A stretch of DNA of 64,000 nt from Marinobacter nauticus (lineage in GTDB: Bacteria > Pseudomonadota > Gammaproteobacteria > Enterobacterales > Shewanellaceae). Positions within the stretch are counted from its first letter, which is position 1. Every line of letters starts with the position of its first letter. The DNA is taken from the NCBI RefSeq assembly GCF_019801015.1, contig NZ_JAHVJZ010000001.1:620001-684000 (forward strand). Direction: 5' to 3'. The translations under genes and the position numbers were made by a program. Under the pieces are notes generated by a model. It saw nothing but the letters and a program-made list of their open reading frames with translations, was not told the DNA's origin and ran no database searches. Of this stretch, positions 50,232 through 62,340 are shown one piece after another.

Positions 50232-50993
50232 TCATTCCAGAAAACCGGTCAGCGGGCTGGTGGCTTCCGCCTGGGTGGCCACGGTTCCCAGCCCGGATTC
50301 AAAGGCGGTACGGCCGGCGATGACCGCCTGCTTAAAGGCGCTGCCCATGGAGACCGGGTCTCCCGCGACCGCCATCGCGGTATTCACCAGCACCGCGTCG
50401 GCACCCAGCTCCATCGCCCAGGCGGCGTGGGACGGCGCACCAATGCCCGCGTCCACCACCACCGGCACATTGGCCTGCTCAATGATGATCTTCAGAAACG
50501 CTTCGGTTTTCAGTCCCTGATTGGAACCGATAGGCGCGCCCAGCGGCATGACGGCCGCGCAGCCCACTTCCTCCAGTCGTTTGCACAGCACCGGGTCTGC
50601 ATGGCAGTACGGCAGCACCACAAAGCCATCGGCGCACAGCGCCTCGGCGGCTTTGAGGGTTTCAATCGGATCCGGCAGTAGATAACGGGGATCCGGGTGG
50701 ATCTCCAGCTTCAGCCAGTGGGTCCCCAGCGCTTCCCGGGCCAGCTGAGCGGCGTAAATCGCCTCTTCTGCCGTGCGGGCTCCGGACGTGTTGGGCAGCA
50801 GGTCTACCCCGATCGCTTTGAGCGGCGAGAAGATGTCGCCCTGGGCACCGGTCAGATCGACCCGTTTCAGCGCTAACGTCACCAGCTGGGAGCCGGAAGC
50901 GGCGATGGTTTCCTGCATCACCGCATTGGAGGCAAATTTGCCGGTGCCGGTAAACAAGCGGGAGGTAAAGGTTTTGTCGGCAATGGTCAGCAT
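50232..50993 (-). CDS. thiG: ThiG, thiazole synthase
   Basis: TIM-barrel enzyme (253 residues) that joins deoxyxylulose 5-phosphate, dehydroglycine and the ThiS thiocarboxylate to thiazole phosphate. Seen: the N-terminal [12 protein letters not shown], the [15 protein letters not shown] segment and the [20 protein letters not shown] block (in parts). It begins 2 nt after thiS. Confidence 0.96.
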   Translation of the reverse strand: MLTIADKTFTSRLFTGTGKFASNAVMQETIAASGSQLVTLALKRVDLTGAQGDIFSPLKAIGVDLLPNTSGARTAEEAIYAAQLAREALGTHWLKLEIHPDPRYLLPDPIETLKAAEALCADGFVVLPYCHADPVLCKRLEEVGCAAVMPLGAPIGSNQGLKTEAFLKIIIEQANVPVVVDAGIGAPSHAAWAMELGADAVLVNTAMAVAGDPVSMGSAFKQAVIAGRTAFESGLGTVATQAEATSPLTGFLE

Positions 50994-50995
50994 CG

Positions 50996-51193
50996 TCAGC
51001 CTCCGGCAATCACGGAAAACAGGTCCAGGGCGTCACCTTCGTTGAGGGCGGTTTGGCCCCAACGCGATTTGCTGACCACCTGGCCATTCAATGCCACGGC
51101 AACGCCGGGCTTGTCCTGGCCAAGGCTGGCCAGCAGTTCGGCAACGGTGTCCACCGTCACCTCCTGCGGTTGTTGATTCAGGATGATTCTCAT
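50996..51193 (-). CDS. thiS: ThiS, sulfur-carrier protein
   Basis: Ubiquitin-fold sulfur carrier of 65 residues ending in the required Gly-Gly (SVIAGG), which ThiF adenylates. The start is ATG 51193 ([12 protein letters not shown]), 4 nt after the thiF stop; a much longer frame is open upstream through thiF but is an artefact. Confidence 0.95.
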   Translation of the reverse strand: MRIILNQQPQEVTVDTVAELLASLGQDKPGVAVALNGQVVSKSRWGQTALNEGDALDLFSVIAGG

Positions 51194-51197
51194 GGCG

Positions 51198-51942
51198 TTA
51201 CTCACAAAACGCGTTAGCGCAGACCGGGCAATCCGGCGACTTGGCCAGCGCAAAGCGCTGCCACTGAAATTGAAGGCCGTCAAAGCGATGCAGACCGGCG
51301 GGGGTATCCAGGCCAAGCAGCAACTGTATGGCCAGCAAAGCCTGCAGCGTGCCGACTGCACCCACCACCGGACCCGCTACACCGGCCTCAGCACACGAAG
51401 CGGAGTGGCTCTCCTCGTTGGGATCACTCAGACAGGCGAAACAAGGCGAATCCGCAACGCCGGGCTGTATCACCAGCAGTTGGCCCTGCCAGCCAATTGC
51501 TGCACCGCTGACCAGAGGCTTGCCCGCTTTGACGCAGGCGGCGTTGATGGCATGGCGGGTGGTGAGATTATCGGTGCAATCCAACACCAGGTCGGCACCC
51601 GCCAGCAAACGCGGCAAGGTTGAAGCGGTGGCCATTCGGGTTTCCACCTCAACGCTGATGGCCGGGTTATGCCGGTTCAGCCACTCAGCGGCGACCTCCA
51701 CTTTGGCCCGGCCTACCGCCTGCTGGCCGTAAAGCGTTTGTCGCGGCAGATTCGAAAGTGACACCGTATCGGCATCCACCAGCCGAAGTGTCCCAATGCC
51801 CGCCCCGGCCAGATACTGAAGCGCCGGGCAGCCCAGGCCTCCCAGTCCGATGATCACCACCCGCTTGCGGGTCAGAGTGTTCTGGCCCGCTTCGCCCCAC
51901 TGCGGTAACAGCAGTTGTCGCCCATAGCGGAGAAAGTCCTGA

Positions 51943-51953
<11 letters not shown>
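51198..51953 (-). CDS. thiF: ThiF, ThiS adenylyltransferase
   Basis: E1-like enzyme of 251 residues that adenylates the ThiS C terminus. The nucleotide loop is [17 protein letters not shown] (~35-51). Zinc cysteines appear as CFAC and CPVC. ATG 51953 has GAGGTG upstream and overlaps the end of thiDE by 11 nt. Confidence 0.95.
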
Positions 51954-55577
<3,624 letters not shown>

Positions 55578-55624
55578 TCAGGGGGCGGCATGCACTGTTT
55601 ACTCAGACATGCCGTTGGGGGGCG

Positions 55625-55697
55625 TTGCTTGTTTTCCTACGCCGGTACTAACCGGTTCAGGTTCCACGGATCCCGCTTTCGCGATCTCAGCCCCCCT
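55625..55697 (-). ncRNA. TPP riboswitch (THI element) of the thiC operon
   Basis: On the minus strand the conserved THI blocks occur in order: GGGGGGCTGAGA (55685-55696), a short GCGAAAGC hairpin, GGAACCTGAACC (55654-55665), then CCGGCGTAGGAAAACAAGC (55627-55645). These are the thiamin-pyrophosphate-binding core. The 140-nt leader between it and thiC contains GC-rich hairpins (for example CCCCTGTGG/CCACAGGGG about 55562-55582) that could form the expression platform; whether it stops transcription or hides the ribosome site was not resolved. Confidence 0.93.
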
Positions 55698-55740
55698 CAA
55701 TCTGCGAACAGACGGGTAGGCACTCCGACAAGACCGCCGC

Positions 55741-55769
55741 AGTATGTCAATTCCCGGGCCAATGCACAA
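55741..55769 (-). promoter_or_regulatory. Probable promoter of the thiC operon
   Basis: On the minus strand TTGTGC (-35), 17-nt spacer, extended -10 TGA-CATACT. The expected start would be ~35 nt before the riboswitch. The rest of the 55698-55955 divergent gap holds no gene; the yjjI promoter should also lie here, but only an FNR half-site-like TTGAT (about 55890) was seen. Confidence 0.45.
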
Positions 55770-55955
55770 CTCGGAACAGTCAGACACCATCCCCGGTTCT
55801 CTCACAAAGACAATGGCTTGGCCGACGGTTCAAAAAGGGCGATCCCGCTCTCAGAACCGGCGCACTGACGAAGGGATTTTTCGAACCCGTTGATACACTG
55901 CAGCCATTGCTGGCCGCCTTACCCGGCCCCCAACGGAACCGAGAAGAGAAGTCCG

Positions 55956-57500
55956 ATGTCCGCCTACCAAACCCTACTGGACGACGCGGCCCGCCTGGTG
56001 CGGCTGCACACCCTGACCCCGGCGCAAAAACAGCTGGCGCTCTATCAGCGTCTGGAAGCCGAGTTGCCGGGCTGCAACTACAGTGATGCCGTAGCCGAAG
56101 CCGTGTCCAGCGGCCTGCTGCACGAAATGTTCGAGCCCGCTGCGCCATTCAAGCCGCGCTACACCCTGCCGGATTACAGCAAAACCCTGAAGGGGGGCAG
56201 CGCCTTTCTGGAACTGGAGCCGGCTGACGATCTCGACGACGCCCTGAACCTGCTGACCATCCTGTATCAGCACGTGCCTTCAGTGACCACCTTCCCGGTA
56301 TTTCTGGGCCATCTGGACACTCTGCTAGAGCCCTATGCCGGCGACCTCAGCGACGAACAGCTTTACAAAAAGCTGCGCCGCTTCTGGCAGATGATCGACC
56401 GCATCGTGCCGGACTCCTTTGCCCACGTTAACCTGGGCCCGCAGGACAGTCGGGTGGGCCGCGCCCTGCTGCGCATTGACGCCGAACTGCAGCAGTCGGT
56501 ACCCAATCTGACCTTCCGTTACCAGGCCGGCGTGACACCGGACGATCTGCTGGAACAGCTGACGGCCAATATCATCGCCTGCAATAAGCCCCATATCGCC
56601 AACCACGAGCGCATTGCCCGGGATTTTGACGGCGACTACGCCAATGTCAGCTGCTTTAACTCCCTGCCACTTGGTGGCGGTGCCCACACCCTGCTTCGCC
56701 TCAACCTGCGGGTCTCTTTTGGCTTGTGCAACGGCACAGTGGAAGACTATCTGGCCACCGCCCTGCCCCGCTGTGTCAGCCTGATGGCGGAAGGGCTGGA
56801 GCATCGCATCCGTGCGCTGGTGGAGGACACCCAGTTCTACCGTCACCACTTCCTCTGCCAGGAGGGGCTGCTGGACCCGGACCAATTTACCGCCATGTTT
56901 GGCATCTACGGCACCGCCGAACTGGTTAACCAGCTGATGGCCGCCGCAGGCAAGTCCGCCCGCTACGGACTGGATGAAGAAGCGAACGTGCTGGCCGAAC
57001 GCATCATCGCCGCCTATGCCGAGGCGGTGGACGCCATCCGCATGCCGCACTGCCTCAATAACAAGGTGATGCTGCACGCTCAATCCGGGATCTCCTGTGA
57101 CACCGACGAAACCGCCGGCACCCGGATCCCGATCGGCGAGGAGCCGGACCCGGCCAGCTACATCCGCGCCACGGCCCGTATGCACACTTACTTCCAGGCG
57201 GGCGTCAGCGACATTCTTGGCTTCGACCCCACCATCCGGCGCAATCCGGAAGCGATGACCCGGCTGATCCGCGGCGGCTTCAAACTGGGCATGCGGGTGT
57301 TTACCGCTAACCTGAGCGACAGCGATCTGGTCCGGGTTACCGGCTTCCTGGTGAAGAAGTCCGACATTGAAAAATACCGCCATCAGGCGGAACGCCACCA
57401 GTCTACGGCACTGGGTCTGGAGGCGGTGGACGTGGGCCAGATCCTCAGCCGTCAGGCACGCACCCTGAACCACGAACAGAACCCGTCCAACCTGTGGTAA
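55956..57500 (+). CDS. yjjI: YjjI, glycyl-radical enzyme of unknown substrate
   Basis: Oxygen-sensitive glycyl-radical enzyme of 514 residues (E. coli YjjI ~516). Near the C terminus the radical-glycine loop is LVRVTGFLV with Gly463, 51 residues from the end, and the likely active-site cysteine is Cys233 in NVSCFNSLPLGGG. It is shorter than pyruvate formate-lyase and lacks its VSGY-type loop. ATG 55956 is preceded by GAGAAG; the frame extends to 55890 without similarity. It is paired with its activase YjjW. The substrate is not established; E. coli places the pair beside the deo nucleoside-catabolism genes. Confidence 0.92.
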   Translation: MSAYQTLLDDAARLVRLHTLTPAQKQLALYQRLEAELPGCNYSDAVAEAVSSGLLHEMFEPAAPFKPRYTLPDYSKTLKGGSAFLELEPADDLDDALNLLTILYQHVPSVTTFPVFLGHLDTLLEPYAGDLSDEQLYKKLRRFWQMIDRIVPDSFAHVNLGPQDSRVGRALLRIDAELQQSVPNLTFRYQAGVTPDDLLEQLTANIIACNKPHIANHERIARDFDGDYANVSCFNSLPLGGGAHTLLRLNLRVSFGLCNGTVEDYLATALPRCVSLMAEGLEHRIRALVEDTQFYRHHFLCQEGLLDPDQFTAMFGIYGTAELVNQLMAAAGKSARYGLDEEANVLAERIIAAYAEAVDAIRMPHCLNNKVMLHAQSGISCDTDETAGTRIPIGEEPDPASYIRATARMHTYFQAGVSDILGFDPTIRRNPEAMTRLIRGGFKLGMRVFTANLSDSDLVRVTGFLVKKSDIEKYRHQAERHQSTALGLEAVDVGQILSRQARTLNHEQNPSNLW

Positions 57501-57559
57501 GCCTGACCCCATTAAGAGCGGCCCCGGCCGCGCTTTCCCTGACCGCACCGCTGAAGCCA

Positions 57560-58441
57560 ATGAAGAAACCACCGGCACTCAGCGCTGCGGTTAACCGGAT
57601 CCTGCCGTTCTCATGCGTGGACGGTCCCGGGAGTCGGATGGTGGTGTTCTTCCAGGGCTGTAACATGAACTGCCCCAGCTGCCACAACCCGCAGACCATC
57701 GGCCACTGCAACCACTGCCTGGAGTGCGTGCCGCACTGCCCCAACGGCGCGTTGCAGGACGCCAGTGTCAATGGCAAACGCCGTCTGGCCCACAACGCCG
57801 GACAGTGCCAGCGCTGCGAATCCTGTCTGCCGCACTGCCGTCGCGACGGCAGCCCCTATGCCCGTCGCTATGATGTGGAAACGCTGTTTAACACCATCCG
57901 GGAACATGCGATGTTGCTGGACGGCATCACCTTCTCCGGCGGCGAAGCCACCTTACAACACCGCTTTATCACCGCCTTGCAGTCACGATTAAAAAGCGAT
58001 GCGGAGACCGCCTATCTCAACCTGTTGATCGACTCCAACGGCTTACTGGACAGCCCGCACTGGCCCCCGCTGCTGGCCTCTTCGGATGGCGTGATGCTGG
58101 ACATCAAAGCGATGGGTGCTGAGCGCCATAAAGCCCTGACGGGCCGTGACAACAGCAAGGTGCTGGCAAGCGCACAACTTCTGGCCGAAGCGGGCAAACT
58201 GGTGGAAGTGCGGTTTCTGGTGATCGAGGGTCAGAACGACATGGCGGACGAACTGGACGGGTTAGCCGCATTTCTGTCCGGCCTGCCCAATCCCCCGGTG
58301 CTCAAGCTCAACGGCTTTCGCCATCATGGCGTGCGGCCTTCGGCACAAGCGTGGCCCCAAACCTCCGAGGCCTGTATGGAGCGTGTGGCCGCGCACTTTA
58401 CCGGTCTTGGCCTCAAGGTTCTGATCAACAGCGCGCCCTGA
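57560..58441 (+). CDS. yjjW: YjjW, glycyl-radical-enzyme activase
   Basis: Radical-SAM activase (293 residues from this start; E. coli 287) that generates the glycyl radical on YjjI. The radical-SAM motif is CNMNCPSC about residue 31, in the FFQGCNMNCPSCHNP block. It is followed by two extra ferredoxin-type cluster motifs, CNHCLECVPHC and CQRCESCLPHC. SGGEATLQ binds SAM. The start is uncertain: a GTG at 57494 overlaps the yjjI stop and would add 22 residues; ATG 57560 (MKKPPALSAAVNRILPFS) better fits family length, though neither has a good ribosome site. Confidence 0.9.
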   Translation: MKKPPALSAAVNRILPFSCVDGPGSRMVVFFQGCNMNCPSCHNPQTIGHCNHCLECVPHCPNGALQDASVNGKRRLAHNAGQCQRCESCLPHCRRDGSPYARRYDVETLFNTIREHAMLLDGITFSGGEATLQHRFITALQSRLKSDAETAYLNLLIDSNGLLDSPHWPPLLASSDGVMLDIKAMGAERHKALTGRDNSKVLASAQLLAEAGKLVEVRFLVIEGQNDMADELDGLAAFLSGLPNPPVLKLNGFRHHGVRPSAQAWPQTSEACMERVAAHFTGLGLKVLINSAP

Positions 58442-58504
58442 CCGCTTGCCCGTACCCCGGGGGCGCTGCTACCCTTGCTGCCCCCGCTGTACAGGAGTCT
58501 GCCC

Positions 58505-59152
58505 GTGTCACCATTGCTTCAACGTGACGTCTATCTGTTTGATCTCGACAACACCCTCTACTCGCCGGAGTCCGGCATTCTGGACCAGGTCGGTCAGCGC
58601 ATGCGCGACTTTGTGGCCCGCGAGTTTCAACTGAGCGACGCCGACGCTCACGCTTTCTGCCAGCGTTACTACAAACAGTACGGGGGCACCCTGCGTGGCC
58701 TGCAACTGCACCACCCGCAAGTGGACCTGGCCGCCTTCTCCAGTTACGCCCACGACGTGGCGCTGGATGCCCTGCCCCGGGTGCCGGAACTGGCGGACGA
58801 ACTGCAGGCCATCAGTAAACGCCGAATCCTGTTTACCAACTCACCCCGCCCTTACGCCGAGCGGCTGTTGGACCACCTCGGTCTGTCCCACTGCTTCGAG
58901 GGACTGTTCAGTGTTGAGCAGGTGGACTTCCAGATGAAGCCCCATCCGCACGCCTTCAAAACCATTTGCGACCAGTTTGGCTTTCAGGCGGAGCAGGCGG
59001 TGATGTTTGACGACCAGCCGGACAACCTGACCACCGCAAAGTCTCTGGGTATGCGCACCGTGCTGGTAAACCGTCAGGATCTGGCTTCTCATGACGCCTG
59101 CTACCGCACGGAAAACCTCACCGGTTTCCTCAGCAGCCTGAACGGACGCTAA
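58505..59152 (+). CDS. HAD-superfamily pyrimidine 5'-nucleotidase-like phosphatase
   Basis: A 215-residue haloacid-dehalogenase phosphatase. The nucleophile motif is FDLDNTLY (Asp about 13), motif II LFTNSPR, the Lys in FQMKPHP and motif IV MFDDQPDN. DNTLYSP and the cap resemble the SDT1/PPM1-type pyrimidine 5'-nucleotidases. GTG 58505 has AGGAG at ideal spacing. It follows yjjW by 63 nt, a gap with a possible GGGGGC/GCCCCC hairpin (58459-58486), and may belong to the same unit. Confidence 0.82.
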   Translation: MSPLLQRDVYLFDLDNTLYSPESGILDQVGQRMRDFVAREFQLSDADAHAFCQRYYKQYGGTLRGLQLHHPQVDLAAFSSYAHDVALDALPRVPELADELQAISKRRILFTNSPRPYAERLLDHLGLSHCFEGLFSVEQVDFQMKPHPHAFKTICDQFGFQAEQAVMFDDQPDNLTTAKSLGMRTVLVNRQDLASHDACYRTENLTGFLSSLNGR

Positions 59153-59214
59153 GCGCCTCACTTTCAGCCATATGGTCTAACCTTGCAGTTACCACTGCCC
59201 GGGTGTGAGGCCTT

Positions 59215-59772
59215 ATGATCCGTCACTACTACCTCAGCACCAGCCTATGGGAGCTGGAGCTGGTGGAGCGGCAGCTGGAAAAGCAGGGATTGAGTCCAGC
59301 GCAGATCCACGTGCACAGTCGCCACCCCTCCTTGCTGAGGCAGTTCCGGCTGTTGCCCGTTTCCTCACTGATGCTGTATGACCTGCTCTATTACGCCTGG
59401 CGAGGTCTGCAACTGGGCGCCCTGCTGGCAATGACCCTGCTGGGGCTGGCATTCTGGTTTGGTGTCGGCGGGCTTGGCTGGGTGCCGATCTGGATGTTTG
59501 CTGCGCTGGTGCTGGGATTCTGTACCTGGGAAGGCGGATTGATTGGGTTGCAGCACCCGCACCATCGTATCGACAGCTTTGATAAGGCGATCGCCCAGGG
59601 GATGCATCTGCTGATGGTGGATGTGGACCCGGACCAACGCCACTCACTCGCCCGGGTGATGCAGCGCCACCCCTCCCTGCTGGCTCAGGGCACCTCCGAC
59701 GGGGTACCGACACCCCTGGTTGAGTTTGAAGAGCGGGTTCGGAACTGGCGACAGCGGGTGAAAAGCGAATAG
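59215..59772 (+). CDS. Hypothetical inner-membrane protein with two helices
   Basis: A 185-residue protein of unclear family. The soluble N terminus (HYYLSTSLWELELVERQL, then IHVHSRH) is followed by two adjacent membrane helices (~67-85 and ~89-108) and a soluble C-terminal part (AIAQGMHLLMVDVDPDQ). The plan (ferredoxin-like N-terminal piece, two helices, then GxxLLMVDV) resembles small DUF1269-like stress proteins of Pseudomonas and relatives, a loose match. Its stop codon lies in a 14-bp tandem duplication. Confidence 0.6.
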   Translation: MIRHYYLSTSLWELELVERQLEKQGLSPAQIHVHSRHPSLLRQFRLLPVSSLMLYDLLYYAWRGLQLGALLAMTLLGLAFWFGVGGLGWVPIWMFAALVLGFCTWEGGLIGLQHPHHRIDSFDKAIAQGMHLLMVDVDPDQRHSLARVMQRHPSLLAQGTSDGVPTPLVEFEERVRNWRQRVKSE

Positions 59773-59792
59773 CACAGCGCGAATAGCACAGC
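59765..59792. repeat. 14-bp tandem duplication at a stop codon
   Basis: GCGAATAGCACAGC occurs twice head to tail, followed by a partial third copy (GTGAATA). The stop codon of the preceding gene (59770-59772) is in the first copy. Recent slippage is the likely origin. Confidence 0.85.
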
Positions 59793-59807
59793 GTGAATAC
59801 CATGCAG

Positions 59808-59831
59808 AAGACCCGGCCCAGGCCGGGTCTT
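59808..59831. terminator. Hairpin between the two-helix membrane gene and the GNAT gene
   Basis: Eleven-bp stem AAGACCCGGCC/GGCCGGGTCTT with a minimal loop. T runs are weak on both strands, so the terminator call is tentative. Confidence 0.55.
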
Positions 59832-59835
59832 GTCG

Positions 59836-60288
59836 TTACGCTGTCGGCGCGTTCAACACCAAATCCATCGACACACAGTCGATTCCCGCACCAAAACCGT
59901 CCGGCGTGGACCGGGTGACCACAAAGCCCTGTCGGGCGTAAAACCCCTGGGTATGCTGGGAGGTGTCGATTTTCACCACCGTCACGTCATCCCGCTGCCG
60001 CAGTTGTGACAGGCGATATTCGGTCAATCGTGTTCCCAGTCCTTTGCCGTGGGCTTCACGATGCACCATGCCCCATGACAGCGCGCCCACCCCCTCTTCC
60101 ACGTAGTAACCGCCGCAGGCCCTTACCTGCCCCTGCTCCACCAACACGAAGTAGCGGTGTGGATCCGCCAGATTATCCAGGAAATCGATAAATTCCTGCC
60201 GCTCGTTGGGGGCAAAGTACTTACCCAGATTGGTGTCAAAGAGCTCGATGCACCGGGTGCGGTATGAAGCGTTGTAGGGAATCAGCAT
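59836..60288 (-). CDS. GNAT-family N-acetyltransferase
   Basis: A 150-residue acetyltransferase. Motif A is seen as SWGMVHREAHGKGLGTRLTEY (first and second halves around residue 75-92), with HTQGFYARQGFVVTR as the GNAT motif B. Substrate unknown. It is a single gene, and the 292 nt upstream, to 60580, hold no other gene. Confidence 0.82.
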   Translation of the reverse strand: MLIPYNASYRTRCIELFDTNLGKYFAPNERQEFIDFLDNLADPHRYFVLVEQGQVRACGGYYVEEGVGALSWGMVHREAHGKGLGTRLTEYRLSQLRQRDDVTVVKIDTSQHTQGFYARQGFVVTRSTPDGFGAGIDCVSMDLVLNAPTA

Positions 60289-60580
60289 CGGTTTCTGTCC
60301 TTTGATCTGCGGGTTAGCCGGGTCCTGGTGTCTGCGCTGGCCAGCGTAGCAAATGCGGCCCTGACCGGACAGAGCCTATCGTGACGCTCAGCCAGTGGAT
60401 TGGCGAAACACGGAAGCGCCGGATTGATGGCCGTACGGGCAATAACCAAAGCCTTCTGCCGGAGCGGACTCAGTGCGGTGTGTGCCACTGTGTCGCACAG
60501 AGATTTCTGAATAGCGCGTTATACCCCGGCCATTCCAGCCCTACACTGACAGTTCTTCCTCCCCACCAGGACCCATCAAC

Positions 60581-60946
60581 ATGAGCACTTTAGACACCTG
60601 CAAAGCAGGCATTAAAGCCTGGCAAGACGCCTTCAACCGCCAGGACGCCAAAGGCTGCGCTGAACAATACGCCGAAGGCACGACCATGCTCGCCCGTCCC
60701 ATGGGCACCTTTACCGGACGTGAATCGATTCAGGCGTTCTGGCAGCAGATCATCGATCAGGGGTTTGAGGATGTGGAGTATCAAAACGTGGTGTGGACAC
60801 CAGAGGGGGACGATGGCTACATCCTGAGCGCCTCCTGGACCATGAACAAAGCCTATGGCGTCGTCCACAAAGAGCACTGGCAACGCCAGCCGGATGGCAG
60901 CGCCAGACTGGTCTTCGATGAATTTGAAATATTGGGTGAACGTTAA
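60581..60946 (+). CDS. SnoaL/NTF2-like small protein
   Basis: A 121-residue protein with the cone-shaped NTF2 fold pattern: helix with KAWQDAFNRQDAKGCAEQYAEGTTM, then FTGRESIQAFWQQII and a beta sheet (GYILSASWTMNKAYGVVHKEHW). SnoaL-like proteins include isomerases and ligand-binding proteins; no catalytic residue can be assigned. Its ATG follows a weak CCACCAGGACC region. Confidence 0.7.
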   Translation: MSTLDTCKAGIKAWQDAFNRQDAKGCAEQYAEGTTMLARPMGTFTGRESIQAFWQQIIDQGFEDVEYQNVVWTPEGDDGYILSASWTMNKAYGVVHKEHWQRQPDGSARLVFDEFEILGER

Positions 60947-61102
60947 CGCCCAGCGGATCGGTGCAAAAGGAATACCCGGCTGTTCAAACCTTTGTCGCAC
61001 AGGTGTTTATTGCTTGGGGCCATGATGACACTGTGATACAAGTGCCACCTTGTATTCGGGGGGCTGCCCCGGACCGTGCCCTCACCATCGACAAATCCGA
61101 AA

Positions 61103-61549
61103 ATGACACCAGAACAACAACAAAAGTATTTCACCCTTGCCGCTCAGTACCATCGTCTGGAGCGTCTGTACATTGGCTCAAAGCTGGGCGCAGGCAAAAC
61201 CTTTGACCGTGTCTGCGGCGTGGGCTTCACCCTGGGCGGCTTCGCCGCCGTCTATGTGGGGCGGGACAACCTGGGGATGACCATTCTGCTCGGCGCACTG
61301 TTTGTGTTAGCGGTCATTCTGGCAACGATGATCTTCCGGCGCATCGTCGTCCATTACATGCGTCCCGTTTCCGATCAGGTTCGCGAGGGCTACAAGCTGG
61401 CATTTGATCTGGGCCTGAAGGCGGGATTGGCGGGTTTATCGGAAGAGGACTGCCCCTTCTCCAGAGAAAAAGTGGAACAGGCCAGGTTTGAAAGCCGTTG
61501 GATGATGGGCTTACGAGGCGGGCGAGAGCGCAAGTCACGGGGCCTTTGA
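61103..61549 (+). CDS. Hypothetical small membrane protein (two helices)
   Basis: A 148-residue protein of unrecognised family. It begins MTPEQQQKYFTLAAQYHRLE and has two adjacent membrane helices (~46-62 and ~66-84), then a basic, soluble C terminus with FSREKVEQARFESRWMMG. The frame is open from GTG 61076; the ATG at 61103 is preferred because a hydrophilic helix start is more natural, but neither has a clear ribosome site. No functional clue in the neighbourhood. Confidence 0.55.
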   Translation: MTPEQQQKYFTLAAQYHRLERLYIGSKLGAGKTFDRVCGVGFTLGGFAAVYVGRDNLGMTILLGALFVLAVILATMIFRRIVVHYMRPVSDQVREGYKLAFDLGLKAGLAGLSEEDCPFSREKVEQARFESRWMMGLRGGRERKSRGL

Positions 61550-61656
61550 CTCCGTAGTCTCCCCCCAAACACCAAACCAGAACACGATGGTGCGCGAACG
61601 CCGGGCCTGCCCCGGCGAGTTGGACTTCGCTGAATGCCGTGCGGGCAACGGCCTGG

Positions 61657-62232
61657 CTACTGCTGGCGGCAGCCTGAGCGCGCTGCCTGTTCCGAACACC
61701 AGTGCGCCTTCAACAGGCCGTACAGGTCGCTGTCGGTAACGCGGCCATCAACAATCCAGCGTTGCGGCAGGTGGCCTTCATGGGCGAAGCCGAGTCGCTG
61801 CAACAATCGTGCGGAGGCCACGTTGTCGGGGTCGATGTCCGCTTCCAGACGGTTCAGGTCCATCGGGCCAAAGGCCAGAGCAATGATTGCCGTCAACGCT
61901 TCCGACATGATGCCCTGCTGCCAGAAAGGCCTTGCCAGCATATAGCCAATCTCTGCCCGGCGATTTTGCTCCGACAGGGAAAACAGGCTGATGGTACCGG
62001 CGACCACCCCTTCCGCTTCCACCACCCACATCATGGACTGCTGCTGCTCCCAGCCTTCGACGCCCCGCTGTACCAGCTGCTCGGCTTCTGACAACGCGGT
62101 AAAGGGCGGACGACTCCAGAACCGCATCGCTTCGGCATCAGCATAGAGGGGAAACAGCGCCGGGGCGTCATGCTCATTAACGGGACGCAGGGTCAACCGG
62201 GCGGTGGTGATGGGGTTGGTCGGGAACAGCAT
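61657..62232 (-). CDS. GNAT acetyltransferase of the RimJ/RimL type
   Basis: A 191-residue acetyltransferase. The N-terminal ITTARLTLRPVNEHDAPALF and the acetyl-CoA-binding AEIGYMLARPFWQQGIMSEAL followed by DIDPDNVASARLLQRLGF are typical of RimJ/RimL-like GNATs, which acetylate ribosomal protein N termini or small amines. The start at 62232 (AAAGAGA upstream) is chosen over the open frame to 62340. Substrate unknown. Confidence 0.83.
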   Translation of the reverse strand: MLFPTNPITTARLTLRPVNEHDAPALFPLYADAEAMRFWSRPPFTALSEAEQLVQRGVEGWEQQQSMMWVVEAEGVVAGTISLFSLSEQNRRAEIGYMLARPFWQQGIMSEALTAIIALAFGPMDLNRLEADIDPDNVASARLLQRLGFAHEGHLPQRWIVDGRVTDSDLYGLLKAHWCSEQAARSGCRQQ

Positions 62233-62340
62233 AAATCGTCTCTTTGCTCGTCTTGTTATCACGGCATCCGTGCAGAATCCCCATCCTATCAGAGCGCCAG
62301 GCCAAAGCACCTGCACATTTCTGGCATTGCGCTGGCGCAT

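Noticed and set aside
55885-55900. FNR site for yjjI
   Set aside because: Only a left half-site (TTGAT) is present; the partner ATCAA at the right spacing is missing.
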